Notes: generated by a model not told the origin, from the sequence alone. A DNA stretch of 64,000 nt from Fremontodendron californicum (GCA_030761205.1 JAULJL010000047.1:1619501-1683500); one strand, 5' to 3'. Shown: positions 17,179 to 29,514, counted from the first letter of the stretch. Translations and numbers: made by a program.

Positions 17179-18474
17179 GAGAGACATGTACAAAAACGCA
17201 CACATATACATATTGTGTCTTACTTCACTCAGGCGAGTGCTTTTTTTTGCGCCTTGCGCCTGAGGCAATATAAAGATTCTAGTGCCTAGAGTGCGCCTTG
17301 TGCCCTTGACAACACTGGGTCTACTAGGTAGATAGATATAAGATCTGCTTGTCTGACTTCTTTCCTTGTCGATTGACCTAATTGTTCTAATGATCTGAAC
17401 GCAGAATTTGCACAATGCAAGACCATCATCAGGTATAGCCCAAGGATTTGGATACATGAACCACATGTACCCTAACAACATGACCTACGGTCATTACGGG
17501 AACACCATTAGAGGTGGTTCTGGTTTCGGATCATATGGCTACGATGCCCGGAAGAAAGGACTAGGGTGGTATAATGTTGGTAACAACAACAAATCTAGGT
17601 TTCGCGGTTATGGAAAAGAAAATATGGATGGTTTGAATGAGCTGAACAGAGGACCTAGAGTAAAAGGGTATAAGAACAAGGATGGTTTTGGAACTGCAAT
17701 ACTAGCTGTCAAGGATCAGAACCTTCCGCCGACTGAGAGCAGTAAGGAGAACAGTGTTTCTCCTGTTCTAGATATGGAGCAGTATAATAAAGAAGATTTT
17801 CCCGGGAGTTATTCGGATGCAAAGTTTTTTGTCATCAAATCCTATAGCGAGGATGATGTCCACAAAAGCATCAAATACAATTTGTGGGCCAGTACACCTA
17901 ATGGAAACAAGAAACTTGATTCTGCATTCCGTGAGGCGAAGGAGAAGCCTGATGGCTGTCCTATATTTCTATTGTTCTCAGTGAGTATGATTAACATTAC
18001 TATCTGCTATCTTGATTTACTGAGTACTATGTTACTTTGACTCTTCATTTTCCCTGAAGTACCTGTGTCCGACACATATTCGGACATGGGTATGGGGGTA
18101 CGATCCTCCAAATATATGGAAAAACTTAGAAAAAATTGAGCATACCCATATCGGACACATATCCGTATCCGACACTCATCCTCGAGTTTGAGTAACATAG
18201 ACTGAGTATATGATTTGCTTGATTTTTTTACTAAGCTGCAACTTTTTCCAGGTTAATACCAGTGGACAATTTGTTGGATTAGCAGAGATGGTAGGCATGG
18301 TTGATTTTAACAAAACTGTAGAATACTGGCAACAAGACAAGTGGACTGGTTGCTTCCCTGTGAAGTGGCATATCATTAAGGATGTACCAAACACTTCATT
18401 GAGACACATAACTCTTAAGAACAATGAGAACAAGCCTGTCACTAATAGTAGGGATACCCAGGAGGTATTTTCTC

Positions 18475-18526
<52 letters not shown>

Positions 18527-19496
18527 GTTTGTTATGTTGTTCCGACTCTTTATTTTTCTTGAAGTACCCGTGTCCGACCCATATTCGAACATGGGTATGG
18601 GGATATGCTATGTTGCACCGACTCTTTATTTTTCTTGAAGTACTCGTGTCCGACGCATATCCAGACATGGGTATGGGGATATGATCCTCCAAGGATCCTC
18701 CAAATACATGAAAATCTTGGAAAAAATTGAGCATATCCGTGTCGAACGCATACCCATATCCGACACTCACACACGAGTCCAGTAACATAGGGGATATGAT
18801 CCTCCAAGGACCCTCCAAAATACATGGAAATTTTGGAAAAAATTAAACATACTTGTGCCGGACACTCACATCCGAGTCTGAGTAACATAGTATGTTTGTG
18901 TGAGTGTGTCTTTTATTTATCCTTTTTGTGATTTTCATCCTTCTCATTGTAAAATGGTTGGTGGCTGCTGTAGGTTAATTTTGAACAGGGGATTCAAATT
19001 CTCAAAATCTTTAAGGATCTTTCCAGTAAGACATGCATTCTTGATGATTTTGAATTTTACGAGGCTCGACAAAAGATAATCGAGGAGAGAAAGGCGAAGC
19101 ATCAGCTGTTACAAAAACAGGTTTGCCTGACTGTTAATTAAAATCTTGTGCCTGAATTTTGTTTTTTTTCCCAACTTATAAATTGATGTTTTCCATACCT
19201 TTTACTATCTCTTGCATAAACTGTTTAAATATCATATACTTTGTGTTCTTCCTTAACAGGTTTCGAGTGGGGAACCTAACGATGATGTTGTAACGGATAA
19301 GAAAGAAAATGCGGCAATAGCAAAGGAGACTACGGAAAAACCTGTCGGGGCAGTTTCAATAGAACGAACAGTTGCATCGACAGCAGAGGTAGTAAAGGCG
19401 AACGGAGATGTGAAACCCGTTGAAGAGAACGGATCAGTTGCTGCAGCAACTGAAGATGGCGCTATGAAATCAGTTTGCGTCGCGAATGCTTGCTAA
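15000..19496 (+). CDS. ECT2: YTH-domain m6A reader, ECT2/ECT4-like
   Basis: Cytoplasmic reader of N6-methyladenosine in mRNA. The plant ECT proteins control organ formation and mRNA fate. Exons: 15000-15015, 15654-15730, 16067-16636, 17405-17980, 18252-18464, 18974-19120 and 19260-19496. All introns are GT..AG and the protein is 611 aa. The first coding exon is only 16 nt and encodes MATSD plus one base. Residues 1-358 are a low-complexity Tyr/Gly/Asn/Pro-rich region, including repeated YGYMQYG-type stretches. The YTH domain runs from DAKFFVIKSYSEDD (359) to about 495. Trp382, Trp439 and Trp444 stand at the spacing of the m6A aromatic cage. Residues 496-533 are charged (RQKIIEERKAKHQLLQKQ), and the tail ends VCVANAC like Arabidopsis ECT2 and ECT4. 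Which ECT number is orthologous cannot be decided here. Introns carry four MITE-A copies and one 562-bp hAT-like element. Confidence 0.95.
15774..15947 (+). mobile_element. MITE-A copy, ECT intron 2
   Basis: Begins CTATGTTACTCCAATTC and ends GAGTCCGATTACCATAG. The flanks ATTCTCCT and CTTGTCCT are only partly alike. Confidence 0.8.
16756..17317 (+). mobile_element. hAT-like element with GCGCC-rich ends (family G), ECT intron 3
   Basis: Begins TAGTGTTGTTTAGGCG and ends CCCTTGACAACACTG. The perfect 8-bp TSD GGTCTACT lies at 16748-16755 and 17318-17325. The GC-rich subterminal blocks ('aggcgtgcgcc', 'tgcgccttgcgcctgaggc') are inverted relative to each other, and the centre is AT-rich with a TA/CA microsatellite. 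No ORF of note. Confidence 0.9.
18028..18200 (+). mobile_element. MITE-A copy, ECT intron 4
   Basis: Ends CTATGTTACTTTGACTC and GAGTTTGAGTAACATAG. The perfect TSD ACTGAGTA lies at 18020-18027 and 18201-18208. Confidence 0.9.
18479..18526. repeat. CT then TA microsatellite, ECT intron 5
   Basis: About 14 CT dinucleotides followed by about nine TA dinucleotides, 15 nt after the 5' splice site of intron 5. Confidence 0.9.
18532..18890 (+). mobile_element. MITE-A copy split by another MITE-A, ECT intron 5
   Basis: The outer copy begins TTATGTTGTTCCGACTC and ends GAGTCTGAGTAACATAG. The perfect outer TSD TATGTTTG flanks both ends (18524-18531 and 18891-18898). The inner copy occupies 18608-18790. 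Confidence 0.92.
18608..18790 (+). mobile_element. MITE-A copy inserted in a MITE-A, ECT intron 5
   Basis: Ends CTATGTTGCACCGACTC and GAGTCCAGTAACATAG. The perfect TSD GGGATATG (18600-18607 and 18791-18798) was copied from the outer element. Confidence 0.93.
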
Positions 19497-19647
19497 TCGG
19501 CTTCATAGATTTGGAATAGGTTTGTAATTTTGGTTGGTTATTAACTAGTTTAGTTAGATAGTTTCATATCAGCTATTTTGAGTCAATTTTTATTAGCTGG
19601 GACTGGTCTTTAGCTTATTCCTAAGGATATGTAGGAATAGAACAAAC

Positions 19648-19826
19648 TTATGTTGCTCCGATTTTTCATTTTTCTTGAAGTATCCGTGTCCGACACTGTG
19701 TCCGATGCATATCAGGACATGGGTATGGAGATATGATCTTCCAAGAACTCTTCAAATACATGGAGATCTTGGAAAAAATTGAACATACCCGTATCGGACA
19801 CTCACATCCGAATCCGAGTAACATAG
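19648..19826 (+). mobile_element. MITE-A copy downstream of ECT
   Basis: The perfect TSD GAACAAAC lies at 19640-19647 and 19827-19834. It starts 151 bp after the ECT stop codon, so it may lie in the 3' UTR. Confidence 0.9.
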
Positions 19827-19834
19827 GAACAAAC

Positions 19835-20966
19835 ACCTTTCAGTGTTATATCATTTATCTATGGCTATGAGCAGAATGCCAGAATGTGACTGCTCAATAG
19901 CCTCTTGAGGGTTTTTTTTTTTTTTTTGCTCATTTTGATCTGTTTTCCTTTATTTTTGTTAATGAGAAAAGAGTTGAGGAAGAAAAAGAAAAAGTGCCCA
20001 ATGTTGAAAAATTTTACTCCTATTTGTACCTTTGCATATTTGATGAAGACATGGCTTACTGTTTTTTACTTGATATTTTTAATCTTAGTATATATATTGG
20101 AAGTAAAAGAGCAGTATTGGAGAGTTTAACACATTTTGCTTTCTCAATCTTTAATTTATGGGGTGTAAAATAAATTCCTTTTTTTGTGTGGGAAAATGTG
20201 TAAATTTGTGGCCATTGCTTCAAGACTTCAAGGGATAGCAAGTAGATCTGTTCATTAGCTCTTCGATTCGGTTTATTGTTTAAAAATAATAAAAATTTTA
20301 ATTTTTTTTATATTAATATTATATATTTTATAATTAAGTTTAAATTAAATTAATTTTTTTATTTGAACAATGATTTGAATTAGATTGAATCATTTCAAAT
20401 AAAAAAAAAGATATATTCAAATTCATCTCAATATAGATTAGATCGAACGGATTACTCAATTTTTGAGCAAATTTAGCGAGTAATGTGTAATTCAATTTGC
20501 TCTAACATTTTTAATCATTAAAAAGATAATATATATATATTTTAGAATATATTAAAAAAATAGACATAATAATTTTTTAATTAATTTTTAAATTAAAATA
20601 TTAGAGTATAAATATATCAAATACAAACTCCTAATTAAACTGCTAAATAAATGAGGTTTTATCCAATAAATGTGATTCTAGGTGAACCTTATGTGATAAA
20701 ATTAAATAAAGTATTTATTTATCAATCATTATTATTGGTATGAAAATAAAATTACATGATAATTGTCATATATTTTTAATAAAGAAAAAAAATTCCAAAT
20801 AAAAAGCAAATTATCTACTTCATTCACGCGCATCGTAGGCGCGTAAAAGGGTTCTTTTAGGGCTTTCTGAGACTAAAATCTCACTCACTCAATACTTTGC
20901 TTTTCCCTCTTCTTTCAAAAAAAAAAAGAGTGAAAGTTTCAATTTTTATTCCTCATTTTCCATTTC
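19835..20966. other. ECT-CCT8 intergenic region
   Basis: AT-rich, with long A/T runs and no coding exon seen. 20250-20480 holds decayed 'gattgaat...gattactcaat' words that may be an old fold-back repeat. The CCT8 leader begins somewhere after about 20820. Confidence 0.4.
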
Positions 20967-20981
20967 TAGGGTTAGGGTTTT
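20967..20981 (+). promoter_or_regulatory. Double telo-box upstream of CCT8
   Basis: Two overlapping TAGGGTT units lie 67-81 nt before the CCT8 ATG in a pyrimidine-rich leader. Telo-boxes are common in plant genes of translation and protein folding; the role is inferred. Confidence 0.55.
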
Positions 20982-21047
20982 GCACTCTCTCGCTCTTTCT
21001 TTGATTCGGTTAAGATTTGAGTAAAAAAAAAAAAGAAGAAGAAAAAA

Positions 21048-24000
21048 ATGGGGTTCTCAATGCAGCCTTATGGCATACAATCGATGCTTAAGGAAGGTCA
21101 CAAGCATCTCTCAGGTCTCGACGAAGCTGTTATCAAAAACATCGATGCTTGCAAGCAACTCTCCACCATCACCCGCACATCCCTCGGCCCCGATGGTACC
21201 CTTTTGTTGTTGTTCTTCTTCTGATTTGAAATCTGCTGTTTTTTCTAAATTTCATTTATTTTTGATATACTGTTATTGTTGTTCCTTAGGTATGAATAAG
21301 ATGGTTATTAATCATTTAGACAAGCTCTTTGTTACCAATGATGCTGCTACTATTGTCAATGAGCTTGAGGTACAGCATCCCGCAGCGAAGATTTTAGTTC
21401 TAGCCGGTAAGGCTCAGCAAGAGGAAATTGGTGATGGGGCTAATTTGACAATTTCTTTTGCCGGAGAGCTTCTCCAAAATGCTGAGGAGCTTATTAGGAT
21501 GGGTTTGCACCCGAGTGAGATCATCAGTGGATATACTAAAGCAAGTAGCAAGGTTTGCACTTATGCTTTTCGGAGTAACTTAAATGACTTTAGTGTTGTT
21601 AACCTATGTTGCTCCGACTCTTCATTTTTCTTGAAGTAAACTTGTCCGATACCATGAGGATATGATCCTCCAAGGACCCTTCAAATATATGGAAATCTTA
21701 GAAAAAAATTGAACATATCCGTGTCAGACACATTCTCGTGTTCGATACTCATACCTGAGTCCGAGTAACATAGTTGTTAACTATGGATTATAAAGTGTTG
21801 TGATTTGTTGTGGTTTAATGTTTGTAGGCGATTGAGGTTTTGGAGGAATTGGTGGAGGAAGGTTCTGAAAATATGGATGTTAGGAATAAAGAGCAAGTTG
21901 TTACTCGAATGAAAGCTGCTGTTGCCAGCAAACAACATGGACAGGAAGACATATTATGTTCCCTTATAGCTGATGTAATTTGCTATTTTTATTCCTCTTG
22001 TGTATTGCTAATCAATTATTCTATTACCTGTTCCCTTTTAAAGGATATCATGACCTCTTATTTATTTATATTTTACATCATAGGCATGCATCCAAGTCTG
22101 CCCCAAGAACCCTGTGAATTTTGATGTTGATAATGTCCGTGTGGCAAAGCTTGTTGGAGGAGGTCTGCATAATTGTACAATAGTTCGGGGGATGGTTTTA
22201 AAAGGTGATGCTGCGGGAAGTATAAAACGTGTGGAGAAGGCAAAGGTACGGATTCATTTTTCTCTCTCTTTCCATTTCTCATTGATTAAGTATTACAAAA
22301 GTTTCTCTATAATTGTTAATTGCAAAGCTAAAAGTCTTTGTTGCTTTCTGACTTGTACCTTTGTATTCACTTCGTCTTAGGTGGCTGTGTTTGCCAGTGG
22401 TGTTGATACATCTGCAACTGACACAAAAGGAACTGTATTGATTCACTCTGCTGAGCAGGTAAATTCTGAGAATTTTCTCATCTTGCTATTTTTAAATCTA
22501 TTAGCTTTCAGGCATAATATATAGATCTTTCACTTGTGCTCATTATGGTGATTATTTATCTATTATGATTGTCTAGCATCATTATGTTGATAAGTAAATT
22601 TGCATTGGGGACTTTAGTTGGTCAAATATTTCTAAATGTGGAAGGTTTTCATGTGATGTTCTCTTGCAGCTAGAGAATTATTCAAAAACTGAAGAAGCTA
22701 AGGTTGAGGAGCTCATCAAAGCAGTTGCTGATTCTGGTGCCAAACTTATCGTCAGTGGAGGAGCTATTGGTGAAATGGCACTGCATTTCTGTGAACGTTA
22801 CAAGTATGTTAAGCTTCCTCTCCGTATTTCTAATTCTACTCTTTGTTCTTTCTTTGTCTTAATTAAGGTTGGATATATGCATATTTTAGGTATTTGATTG
22901 ATACTTATGCTATGATGTTGGATATCAAGTGTTGATATATGCATCTTTTTCTTGCAGGTTAATGGTCTTGAAAATCAGCTCAAAATTTGAACTGAGGCGT
23001 TTTTGCCGCACAACAGGCACTGCTGCTCTTGTGAGCATTCTATCTAGATTATGTTAAAAGAAAAAAGATCATATCTATTGATTTGTAACCTAATGAGCCT
23101 TTAATTCTTTCGACAGTTGAAACTCAGCCAACCAAAGGCAGATGATTTGGGATTTATTGATTCTGTTTCAGTTGAGGAAATCGGTGGTTCTCGGGTATGT
23201 TTGAAGTGGTTGCTTCAGTCATATTTGGTTCCTTATCTTTTGCTCACCTTATTTTGCCTTGCCTTTTGATTGAAGGTCACTGTTGTGAGAAGTGAAGAAG
23301 GTGGTAACAGGGTTGCCACTGTGGTTCTGCGAGCAAGTACTGATAGTATATTGGATGATCTTGAAAGAGCTGTTGATGATGGAGTGAACACATATAAGGT
23401 GATTTTTGCCGATTTTTTTCTTTGTTTCTACATCAAGTGTTTGTAGCTATGTTGCTTCGATTCTTCATTGTTCTTGAAGTATCCGTGTCCGACACCTGTG
23501 TCCGACGCATAACCGGACATGGGTATGGGGATATGACCCTCCAAGGACCTTCCAAATACATGGAAAAACTTAGAAAGAAATGAACATACCCGTGTCGGAC
23601 ACATAACCGTACCCGACACTCACACCCGAGTCTGAGTAACATAGGTTTGTAGTGTTTCTCCTGTATAAACCGTATTGAAATCTGTTCTTCTCAACTGCTG
23701 AGACAGTCTTTTCTGTTCGTTTTTGGATGTAAATTTCAAGGGAAGTAGCATTATCACAATCTTAGTGCCATGTTTTTTTGGTCAGGCAATGTGCAGGGAC
23801 AGTCGTATAGTGCCTGGAGCTGCAGCTACTGAAATTGAGTTGGCTAGAAGATTGAAAGAATTCTCCTTTAAGGAAACAGGGTGACCTATTATTTCCCCCT
23901 GCGTTTACTTCCTTATTGCAAAGTATCATTCTGCAATGATTTTGTGTTACACTTGCATGAATGGCATCTGAGAATATTTGTGCCTTGATGGCAATTTACC

Positions 24001-25805
24001 TGCCTAACCACTATGTCTTGTAGACACTGTAACACATTTTAATCTTATACATGGGCTGTGTTGGACTCTGTTGCTCCGACTCTTCATTTTTCTTAAAGTA
24101 CTCGTGTCCGACACTCGTGTCCGATGCATATCCGGACACGGGTATGGGGATATGATCCTTCAAGGACCCTCCAAATACATACAAATCTTGGAAAAAATTG
24201 AACATACCCGTGTCCAATACACCCGAATCCGAGTAACATAGGTGTTGGATATGTGTCAATTGAAGCTATGTTTGCAATTGCATTGTTGATTGTCAAGTTT
24301 ATTTTACACTATGTTGCTCTGACTCTTCATTTTTCTTGAAGTATCCGTGTCCAACACATAGCCGGACATGGGTATAGGGATATGACCCTCTAAGGACTCT
24401 TCAAATACATGAAAAAACTTGGAAAAAATCGAACATATCCGTGTCGGACACATACCCGTATCCGACACTCACACCCGAGTCCAAGTAATATAGATTTTAC
24501 ATTACTTCTTTATACCTTGCATTTGTCATGTATAATTTGATCTCTCTGTTGGGAATCTCCTATAGATTTTAGAACTCATAGTAGATTCGGATAAGTACTA
24601 GAAGAGGTTATTGATTTTTTAACATGGGATATTTGGCAGCTTGGATCAATATGCCATTACTAAGTTTGCTGAAAGTTTTGAAATGGTACCAAGAACACTG
24701 GCAGAGAATGCTGGACTCAATCCAATGGATATCATATCGAAGCTGTATGAAAAACATGCATCCGGAAATACCAAAGTAGGCATCGATTTGGAGGGAGGTG
24801 ACTCCGAGGATGGTTTTTGCAAGGATGTCTCAACCTTGAACATTTGGGATCTTTATGTCACCAAGTAAGTTTCTATTTACATCTTCTGAAAATTAACTTT
24901 TCTGGCTCGTAAGTCTATTATTCTACTTGGTTGGAAAATGAATTTCTCATACTTTAATCAGAAATAGGGAGAGCGGAAGTCGGTTCCACCCGACCAACCG
25001 AAAGTGATTCGGTTTACCCGGGTCGGTTATTTCGGTTAGGATTAATATCGGTTATATTACTCGGTTTTAATAGGTTAAGTCGGTCGGTGTTCGGTTTGTG
25101 AAATGCATAACCGAACCGACTGACTTAACCGACATATAATATATTATAATTATATATTTTTATATATTTATTACAAATATATATATATATATATTTTTAT
25201 TCAAACCCAAATCCAAACCCAATTAAACCCATTTATCAATCCAAACCCAATAAATTTAATAAATCCAAACCCAATTAAATTTAAACCCTTTTATCAATCC
25301 ATTGAAAAACCCAATTCCATTCACCGTTTTAACCGAGAAAACCTACTAAACCGACCGACATAAATCAGTTCGGTTATTTTGATTATACAATGAAAGTCGG
25401 TCGGTTCTCGGTTATTTTTCTATAGATGTCGGTCAAGTCGGTTTTCGTTTTTTTTCAACTGAACCGACCGATTGCTCTCTCCTGATCAGAAACGTGTCCA
25501 AAAAAGTACAATCAGTTACTTTTTTTCTTTCTTTCTTTTGGCAGGTTTTTCGCTCTCAAATATGCTGCAGATGCTGCCTGCACTGTGCTACGAGTAGATC
25601 AGGTAATTAGCTTGAAAAACATATAGCTCGAAAACGGAAATAACACTATTTGTTGCTTAGAATCACAATTTATATTATCCTTTTGGAAAATTTTCTTTCA
25701 CTAAGCTCAATATGCCATTCATTCAATGTTTTGTAGATTATCATGGCCAAACCAGCTGGAGGTCCAGCCAAGAGAGATCAACCTGCAGGAATGGATGAGG
25801 ATTAA
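21048..25805 (+). CDS. CCT8: T-complex protein 1 subunit theta (CCT8)
   Basis: One of eight subunits of the cytosolic group II chaperonin CCT/TRiC, which folds actin, tubulin and other proteins with ATP. In plants CCT8 is also implicated in cell-to-cell movement of homeodomain factors. Exons: 21048-21195, 21290-21552, 21828-21974, 22084-22245, 22381-22458, 22670-22803, 22958-23030, 23117-23194, 23276-23398, 23786-23880, 24640-24864, 25545-25602 and 25737-25805. The frame gives 550 aa, as expected. Visible landmarks are the nucleotide-binding TSLGPDGMNKM and the GDG motif in the form EEIGDGANLTISFAGELL, usual for theta. The apical segment has LIVSGGAIGEMALHF and RFCRTTGTAAL. The end ARRLKEFS, then LNPMDIISKL and IIMAKPAGGP, fits the family, as does the acidic last GMDED. 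Introns 2, 9 and 10 contain MITE-A copies, and intron 11 a 520-bp fold-back element. Confidence 0.97.
21604..21773 (+). mobile_element. MITE-A copy, CCT8 intron 2
   Basis: Ends CTATGTTGCTCCGACTC and GAGTCCGAGTAACATAG. The perfect TSD TTGTTAAC lies at 21596-21603 and 21774-21781. Confidence 0.92.
23447..23644 (+). mobile_element. MITE-A copy, CCT8 intron 9
   Basis: The perfect TSD GTTTGTAG lies at 23439-23446 and 23645-23652. One of the best-preserved copies, 198 bp. Confidence 0.93.
24066..24241 (+). mobile_element. MITE-A copy, CCT8 intron 10
   Basis: Ends CTCTGTTGCTCCGACTC and GAATCCGAGTAACATAG. The perfect TSD GTGTTGGA lies on both sides (24058-24065 and 24242-24249). Confidence 0.92.
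24309..24493 (+). mobile_element. Second MITE-A copy, CCT8 intron 10
   Basis: The perfect TSD ATTTTACA lies at 24301-24308 and 24494-24501. Only 59 bp separate its left TSD from the end of the previous copy's TSD. Confidence 0.92.
24965..25484. mobile_element. hAT-like fold-back element (CGGTC-rich), CCT8 intron 11
   Basis: Begins TAGGGAGAGCGGAAGTCGG and ends CGATTGCTCTCTCCTG. The perfect 8-bp TSD ATCAGAAA lies at 24957-24964 and 25485-25492. It has inverted 'gtcggtcggt' blocks and a TA-rich centre. Related in style to family B but with different ends. Confidence 0.9.
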
Positions 25806-27774
25806 GTCATCTTGCAGCATGATCGACAACCGGACCCGTTTTCGGACTTTGTTTAGACATCTTCTGGTTTCTTTTGAGTTATGCTAAAACACTTTAGCTT
25901 AAAAAAAAGAATTTTGCTTGTCTTTGAAAAATGTTCTGATCTGTGTTTTTTTAGTGCATCAGTTTTGTAATTTTGCAACACTAAAGAGTAAACTTGATGA
26001 ATGTTGCCATTCTTGGCAATTGGCATTTATTAGGTTCTAAGTGTTTTCTGGTATCAATATCAATTTTTCCTTTCATTTTTTGCCTTAATGTTTCAATGTT
26101 TCGAATTCCATCCATTAAAAGAAACAGAAAATTTGCAAAGAAAGTTATTACCAATAATCAGTATGAATTTTCTATGGTATTTTGTATCTATTGGCTAAGA
26201 TCTGAAAAGTGTAGTTACTTAGCATATTTGACAGTTTAAAAAGATATTATTTATAAAGATCCATTTTGTTGAAAAGTCTTCATTGCTAAATTAAATCAAA
26301 TTTGATATTCTGTTAATATTTTGTAGATATGAATAAACTTTGCAATATTGGACATGAACACGACACCACGAATATTTTGTTAAAATTTATATAAGATAAA
26401 TTATTAAAACGTCAAAATTTATTTTAATATAAAAAACTTTAAGCATGATTATGACATGAGAAAATATATAAACACTATATGAATATACGAATTGTCAGAT
26501 TTAGATACGAAGAATATAGTTGGATAAAAGAAAAAAAAAAAAAAGAGTGGGAATTCTTCTGAAGTAAAGGTTTAGATAGAAAAAATCAAAATGTAGCTCA
26601 ATTAATTCATGTAATTATCTTTAAAAAATTGTATACAACATATATGAACTTCGAATTTCAAAAACTATAACTTTCTTTATCTCATGATACGGTGATTTAA
26701 TTAGCATGGTGATAAGATTACTACAGTGATTTGATCACTAGTGATTTTATATCACCATATTTGGTATAACATTATAAATTACTAGTGATATTAAATTACA
26801 ATATTTGGTATTACAAGAAAAAATGATTATCAAATACAAAATATCCAAAATAACCTTTAAAAAAAAAAATTATTCCTTTTTGTTTTTCTTATATGGATTT
26901 TTTTTCACTTATATGTTTTTTTAATGTTCAGTTTTTGCTTTTTAAAAAATATTTTTGGATAAAAATACACAAAACTTATACCATAATAAGGACAGAATAC
27001 AAAAATATTAGACAACAAAGCTACTATTATCTTCACTTTAAAACACAAAAGTCACAAATTTTTGACCAAGTTTAGAGGTATACGGTAAATATTAGCTAGC
27101 AGTTTTTCACACGTATTTTTTTCTCTATTATCAAGACAAATTAGTAATAAAATAACATAAAAAAGTACTTTTCCATGGTGATAAAACTTTCCCATCATTT
27201 TGGATGGGAATTAGATCACTTCTTAAAACATTGATCTTATCACCACAGTGATTTAAGATTACTGCCACGTAAGATTTTTAAATTGCTAATAAACAGGATG
27301 ATATAATTACTGAATGCAGATCACTCTCGTTTTTAAAATGATCATCCCATACCAAATACCCCCTAGTTCAAAGTATTAGTTTATGTCTTATAAGACACAA
27401 CACAGAAAAAATAATTAAAACACGATATAAAAAAAAAGAACGTAATACGAATACATAAACATGTCAAAATCTATATAACATAAATTATTAACATATCAAA
27501 ATTTATACAAATATAAAATATTTTAAACATAATTATGACACGTAAAATATACACAAATACAATAAAAATACACGAATTACCTGATCTAAGTCCACCATGG
27601 ACACGATCGAAATCCCAATTTGGGTTTCTTTAGATGATTTCTAATTAGCATATTTCGTACGGATAAAATCAGTTAAAACTTGGTTCCTACGGTATTATAT
27701 GGGGAAGTCTGCTGCTTTGCTAGTGGGAAATAAGAAAAGAAAGAAGATCAATAATTGCTATAAACTATGAGGAT
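25806..27774. other. CCT8-TBP intergenic region, part 1
   Basis: The CCT8 3' UTR is followed by AT-rich sequence. 26330-26520 and 27370-27590 are decayed family-D pieces ('gacacgaat', 'acacgaattac'). 26595-26690 is a decayed plus-strand SINE ('gtagctcaattaattcatg', 'gaacttcgaatttc'). 26690-27365 has inverted 'gtgatttgatcac'-type blocks and a right end 'accaaataccccct', perhaps an old MITE. No gene was seen. Confidence 0.45.
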
Positions 27775-28357
27775 TAGGATGACAAAATCCGATCCGATCG
27801 ATGGATTTTGAACCGATCCGATTTGAATGGAGAGTTTTTTTTTTTTTTTTTTTAACAATGGAGGCGGAGTGGGACGGTGCGGTTTTTTTTGTTTGAAAGG
27901 CGGGGATGGAGCAGTCGTGGTAATTGCCTGCTCCGCACCGCCCCTCCTCGAATACTGAAATTATAATTTACCCTTACATATTTAGCTTTTAAATGAATAA
28001 TAAAATAATATAATTAAACTTATTATTTTTATTTTTATTTTTAAAAACTTAAACCTAATACTTTATTTTTTTTCTCTTCCTATATTAGAAACATGTTTAT
28101 ATTTAATTTATATTTAAATTTTTTTAAAATGCTTTATTATTTAAAAAAAATAAAAATAATTAATAAATATCAAATGGGGCGGAGCGGGGCGTGGCGGTTA
28201 TGGATGTAACCGACATTCATGGAGAAGGTAGTGGTATTGAAATTTCAACATCCATGGCGGAGCGAGGGGGGGCGGGGGGCGGGGCAGAGTAGTACTATGG
28301 CGGGGTGGGGGCGGATACTGCAAAATCCGCCCCCGCCCCGCTCCATTGCCATCCCTA
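27775..28357 (-). mobile_element. hAT-like element, GC-rich (family E), 583 bp
   Basis: Reads TAGGATGACAAAATCCG at the left and ATTGCCATCCCTA at the right. The flanks ATGAGGAT and ATGGGGAT form an 8-bp TSD with one mismatch. The G/C-rich subterminal blocks ('ggcggggatggagc', 'ccgctccattgcc') stand out from the AT-rich surroundings. Confidence 0.82.
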
Positions 28358-29079
28358 ATGGGGATGGACGGTTAAAGCCTAAAACTTAAAAAAAAAAAAG
28401 AAAAAAGTCATCTTCAGACTTAGGGCTAATTTAGCATTATTATTGAAAAAATTTTAAGTTGAAAAAAAATATGTTTAAAAAATATGATTTAAATTTTTTT
28501 TAAATATTTAGCATTGTTGTGAAAAGTGTTGTATAAAATTAAAATATCAAAAAAAGATATGTTTAAAATAATAAAAGTGTAAAAATTTGAGGATAATAAA
28601 ATTATTTTATCCAAAATCAGTTTTTAAAGCCCAAAAGTTATATTTTTTAACTTTTTGATTTGACTTTTCAAACCATGATTTCAACAGCAGAAACCAAATA
28701 TTTTTATTTGTTTAGTATTGCGTTTGCGATAAAAAATAACTTTTAACCTAAAAAATTATGTCAAAAATAATACTAAACGAGATCTAAATTTCATATACAT
28801 TAAAATTAACGAACTCAAAATTTAATTCACTTAATTTATATTATTATTTTTATAAATTTAGGGTTTTTTTTTTTTTATTTTCAAACTGTAATGACAAAAC
28901 AATCTTTTCGAACAATCCCATCCAAACTCTAAAATCAACCCTTTCAGAACTTTGTATGAAAATGAAAGTACGAAACATAAGAAAAGAACATTTCATTAGC
29001 TAAAGTCAACTCTTTCCCCCAACATAACCGGCAAAAACCGGTAACTCTCGCGGATTAACCGGCTAATGAACTCAACGTC
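28358..29079. other. TBP promoter region
   Basis: AT-rich sequence with no exon. The last 60 bp become mixed in composition ('ccggcaaaaaccggtaact', an inverted CCGG..CCGGT pair) just before the TATA box. Confidence 0.4.
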
Positions 29080-29087
29080 TATAAATA
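29080..29087 (+). promoter_or_regulatory. Canonical TATA box of the TBP gene
   Basis: TATAAATA in the context 'gtctataaatatgggga'. It lies 428 nt before the ATG and is followed by a C/T-rich stretch (29125-29340) that looks like a 5' leader. The sequence match is exact; the start site itself is inferred. Confidence 0.7.
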
Positions 29088-29514
29088 TGGGGATCTAGGG
29101 TGTACAAAAAGCCAACACGATTGAACCACCGCCTCTCTCTTTCTCTTATAAACCAAACTCTCAAAATTCTCATCACAAAACGAGACCCTCTCAAAATCCA
29201 AATCCAAATCCTTTTCTCTCTTATATATAAGCTCAAACAATCGAACTTTTCTCTCTTATATATAAACTCAAACAATCAAAAACCTATTAAAGACTCTTCT
29301 TTTCAAACATTCTCCCTCTTTTTTCCTCAATATTCCCTCCAATTTTTTCAGATTTATCCTTTTAAATCCACTAATTTTTGTTTTTTTTTTCCTGCTAAAA
29401 AGGTTGAATTTTATTAGAGTTGGGTGAAATTCGATCTGGGTTTGTTCCTTATTGGATATTTAGAAAAAAACCCAGAGTTTTTTTTGGGTCTTTTGGTGAG
29501 TAAGAAAAAAGAGA

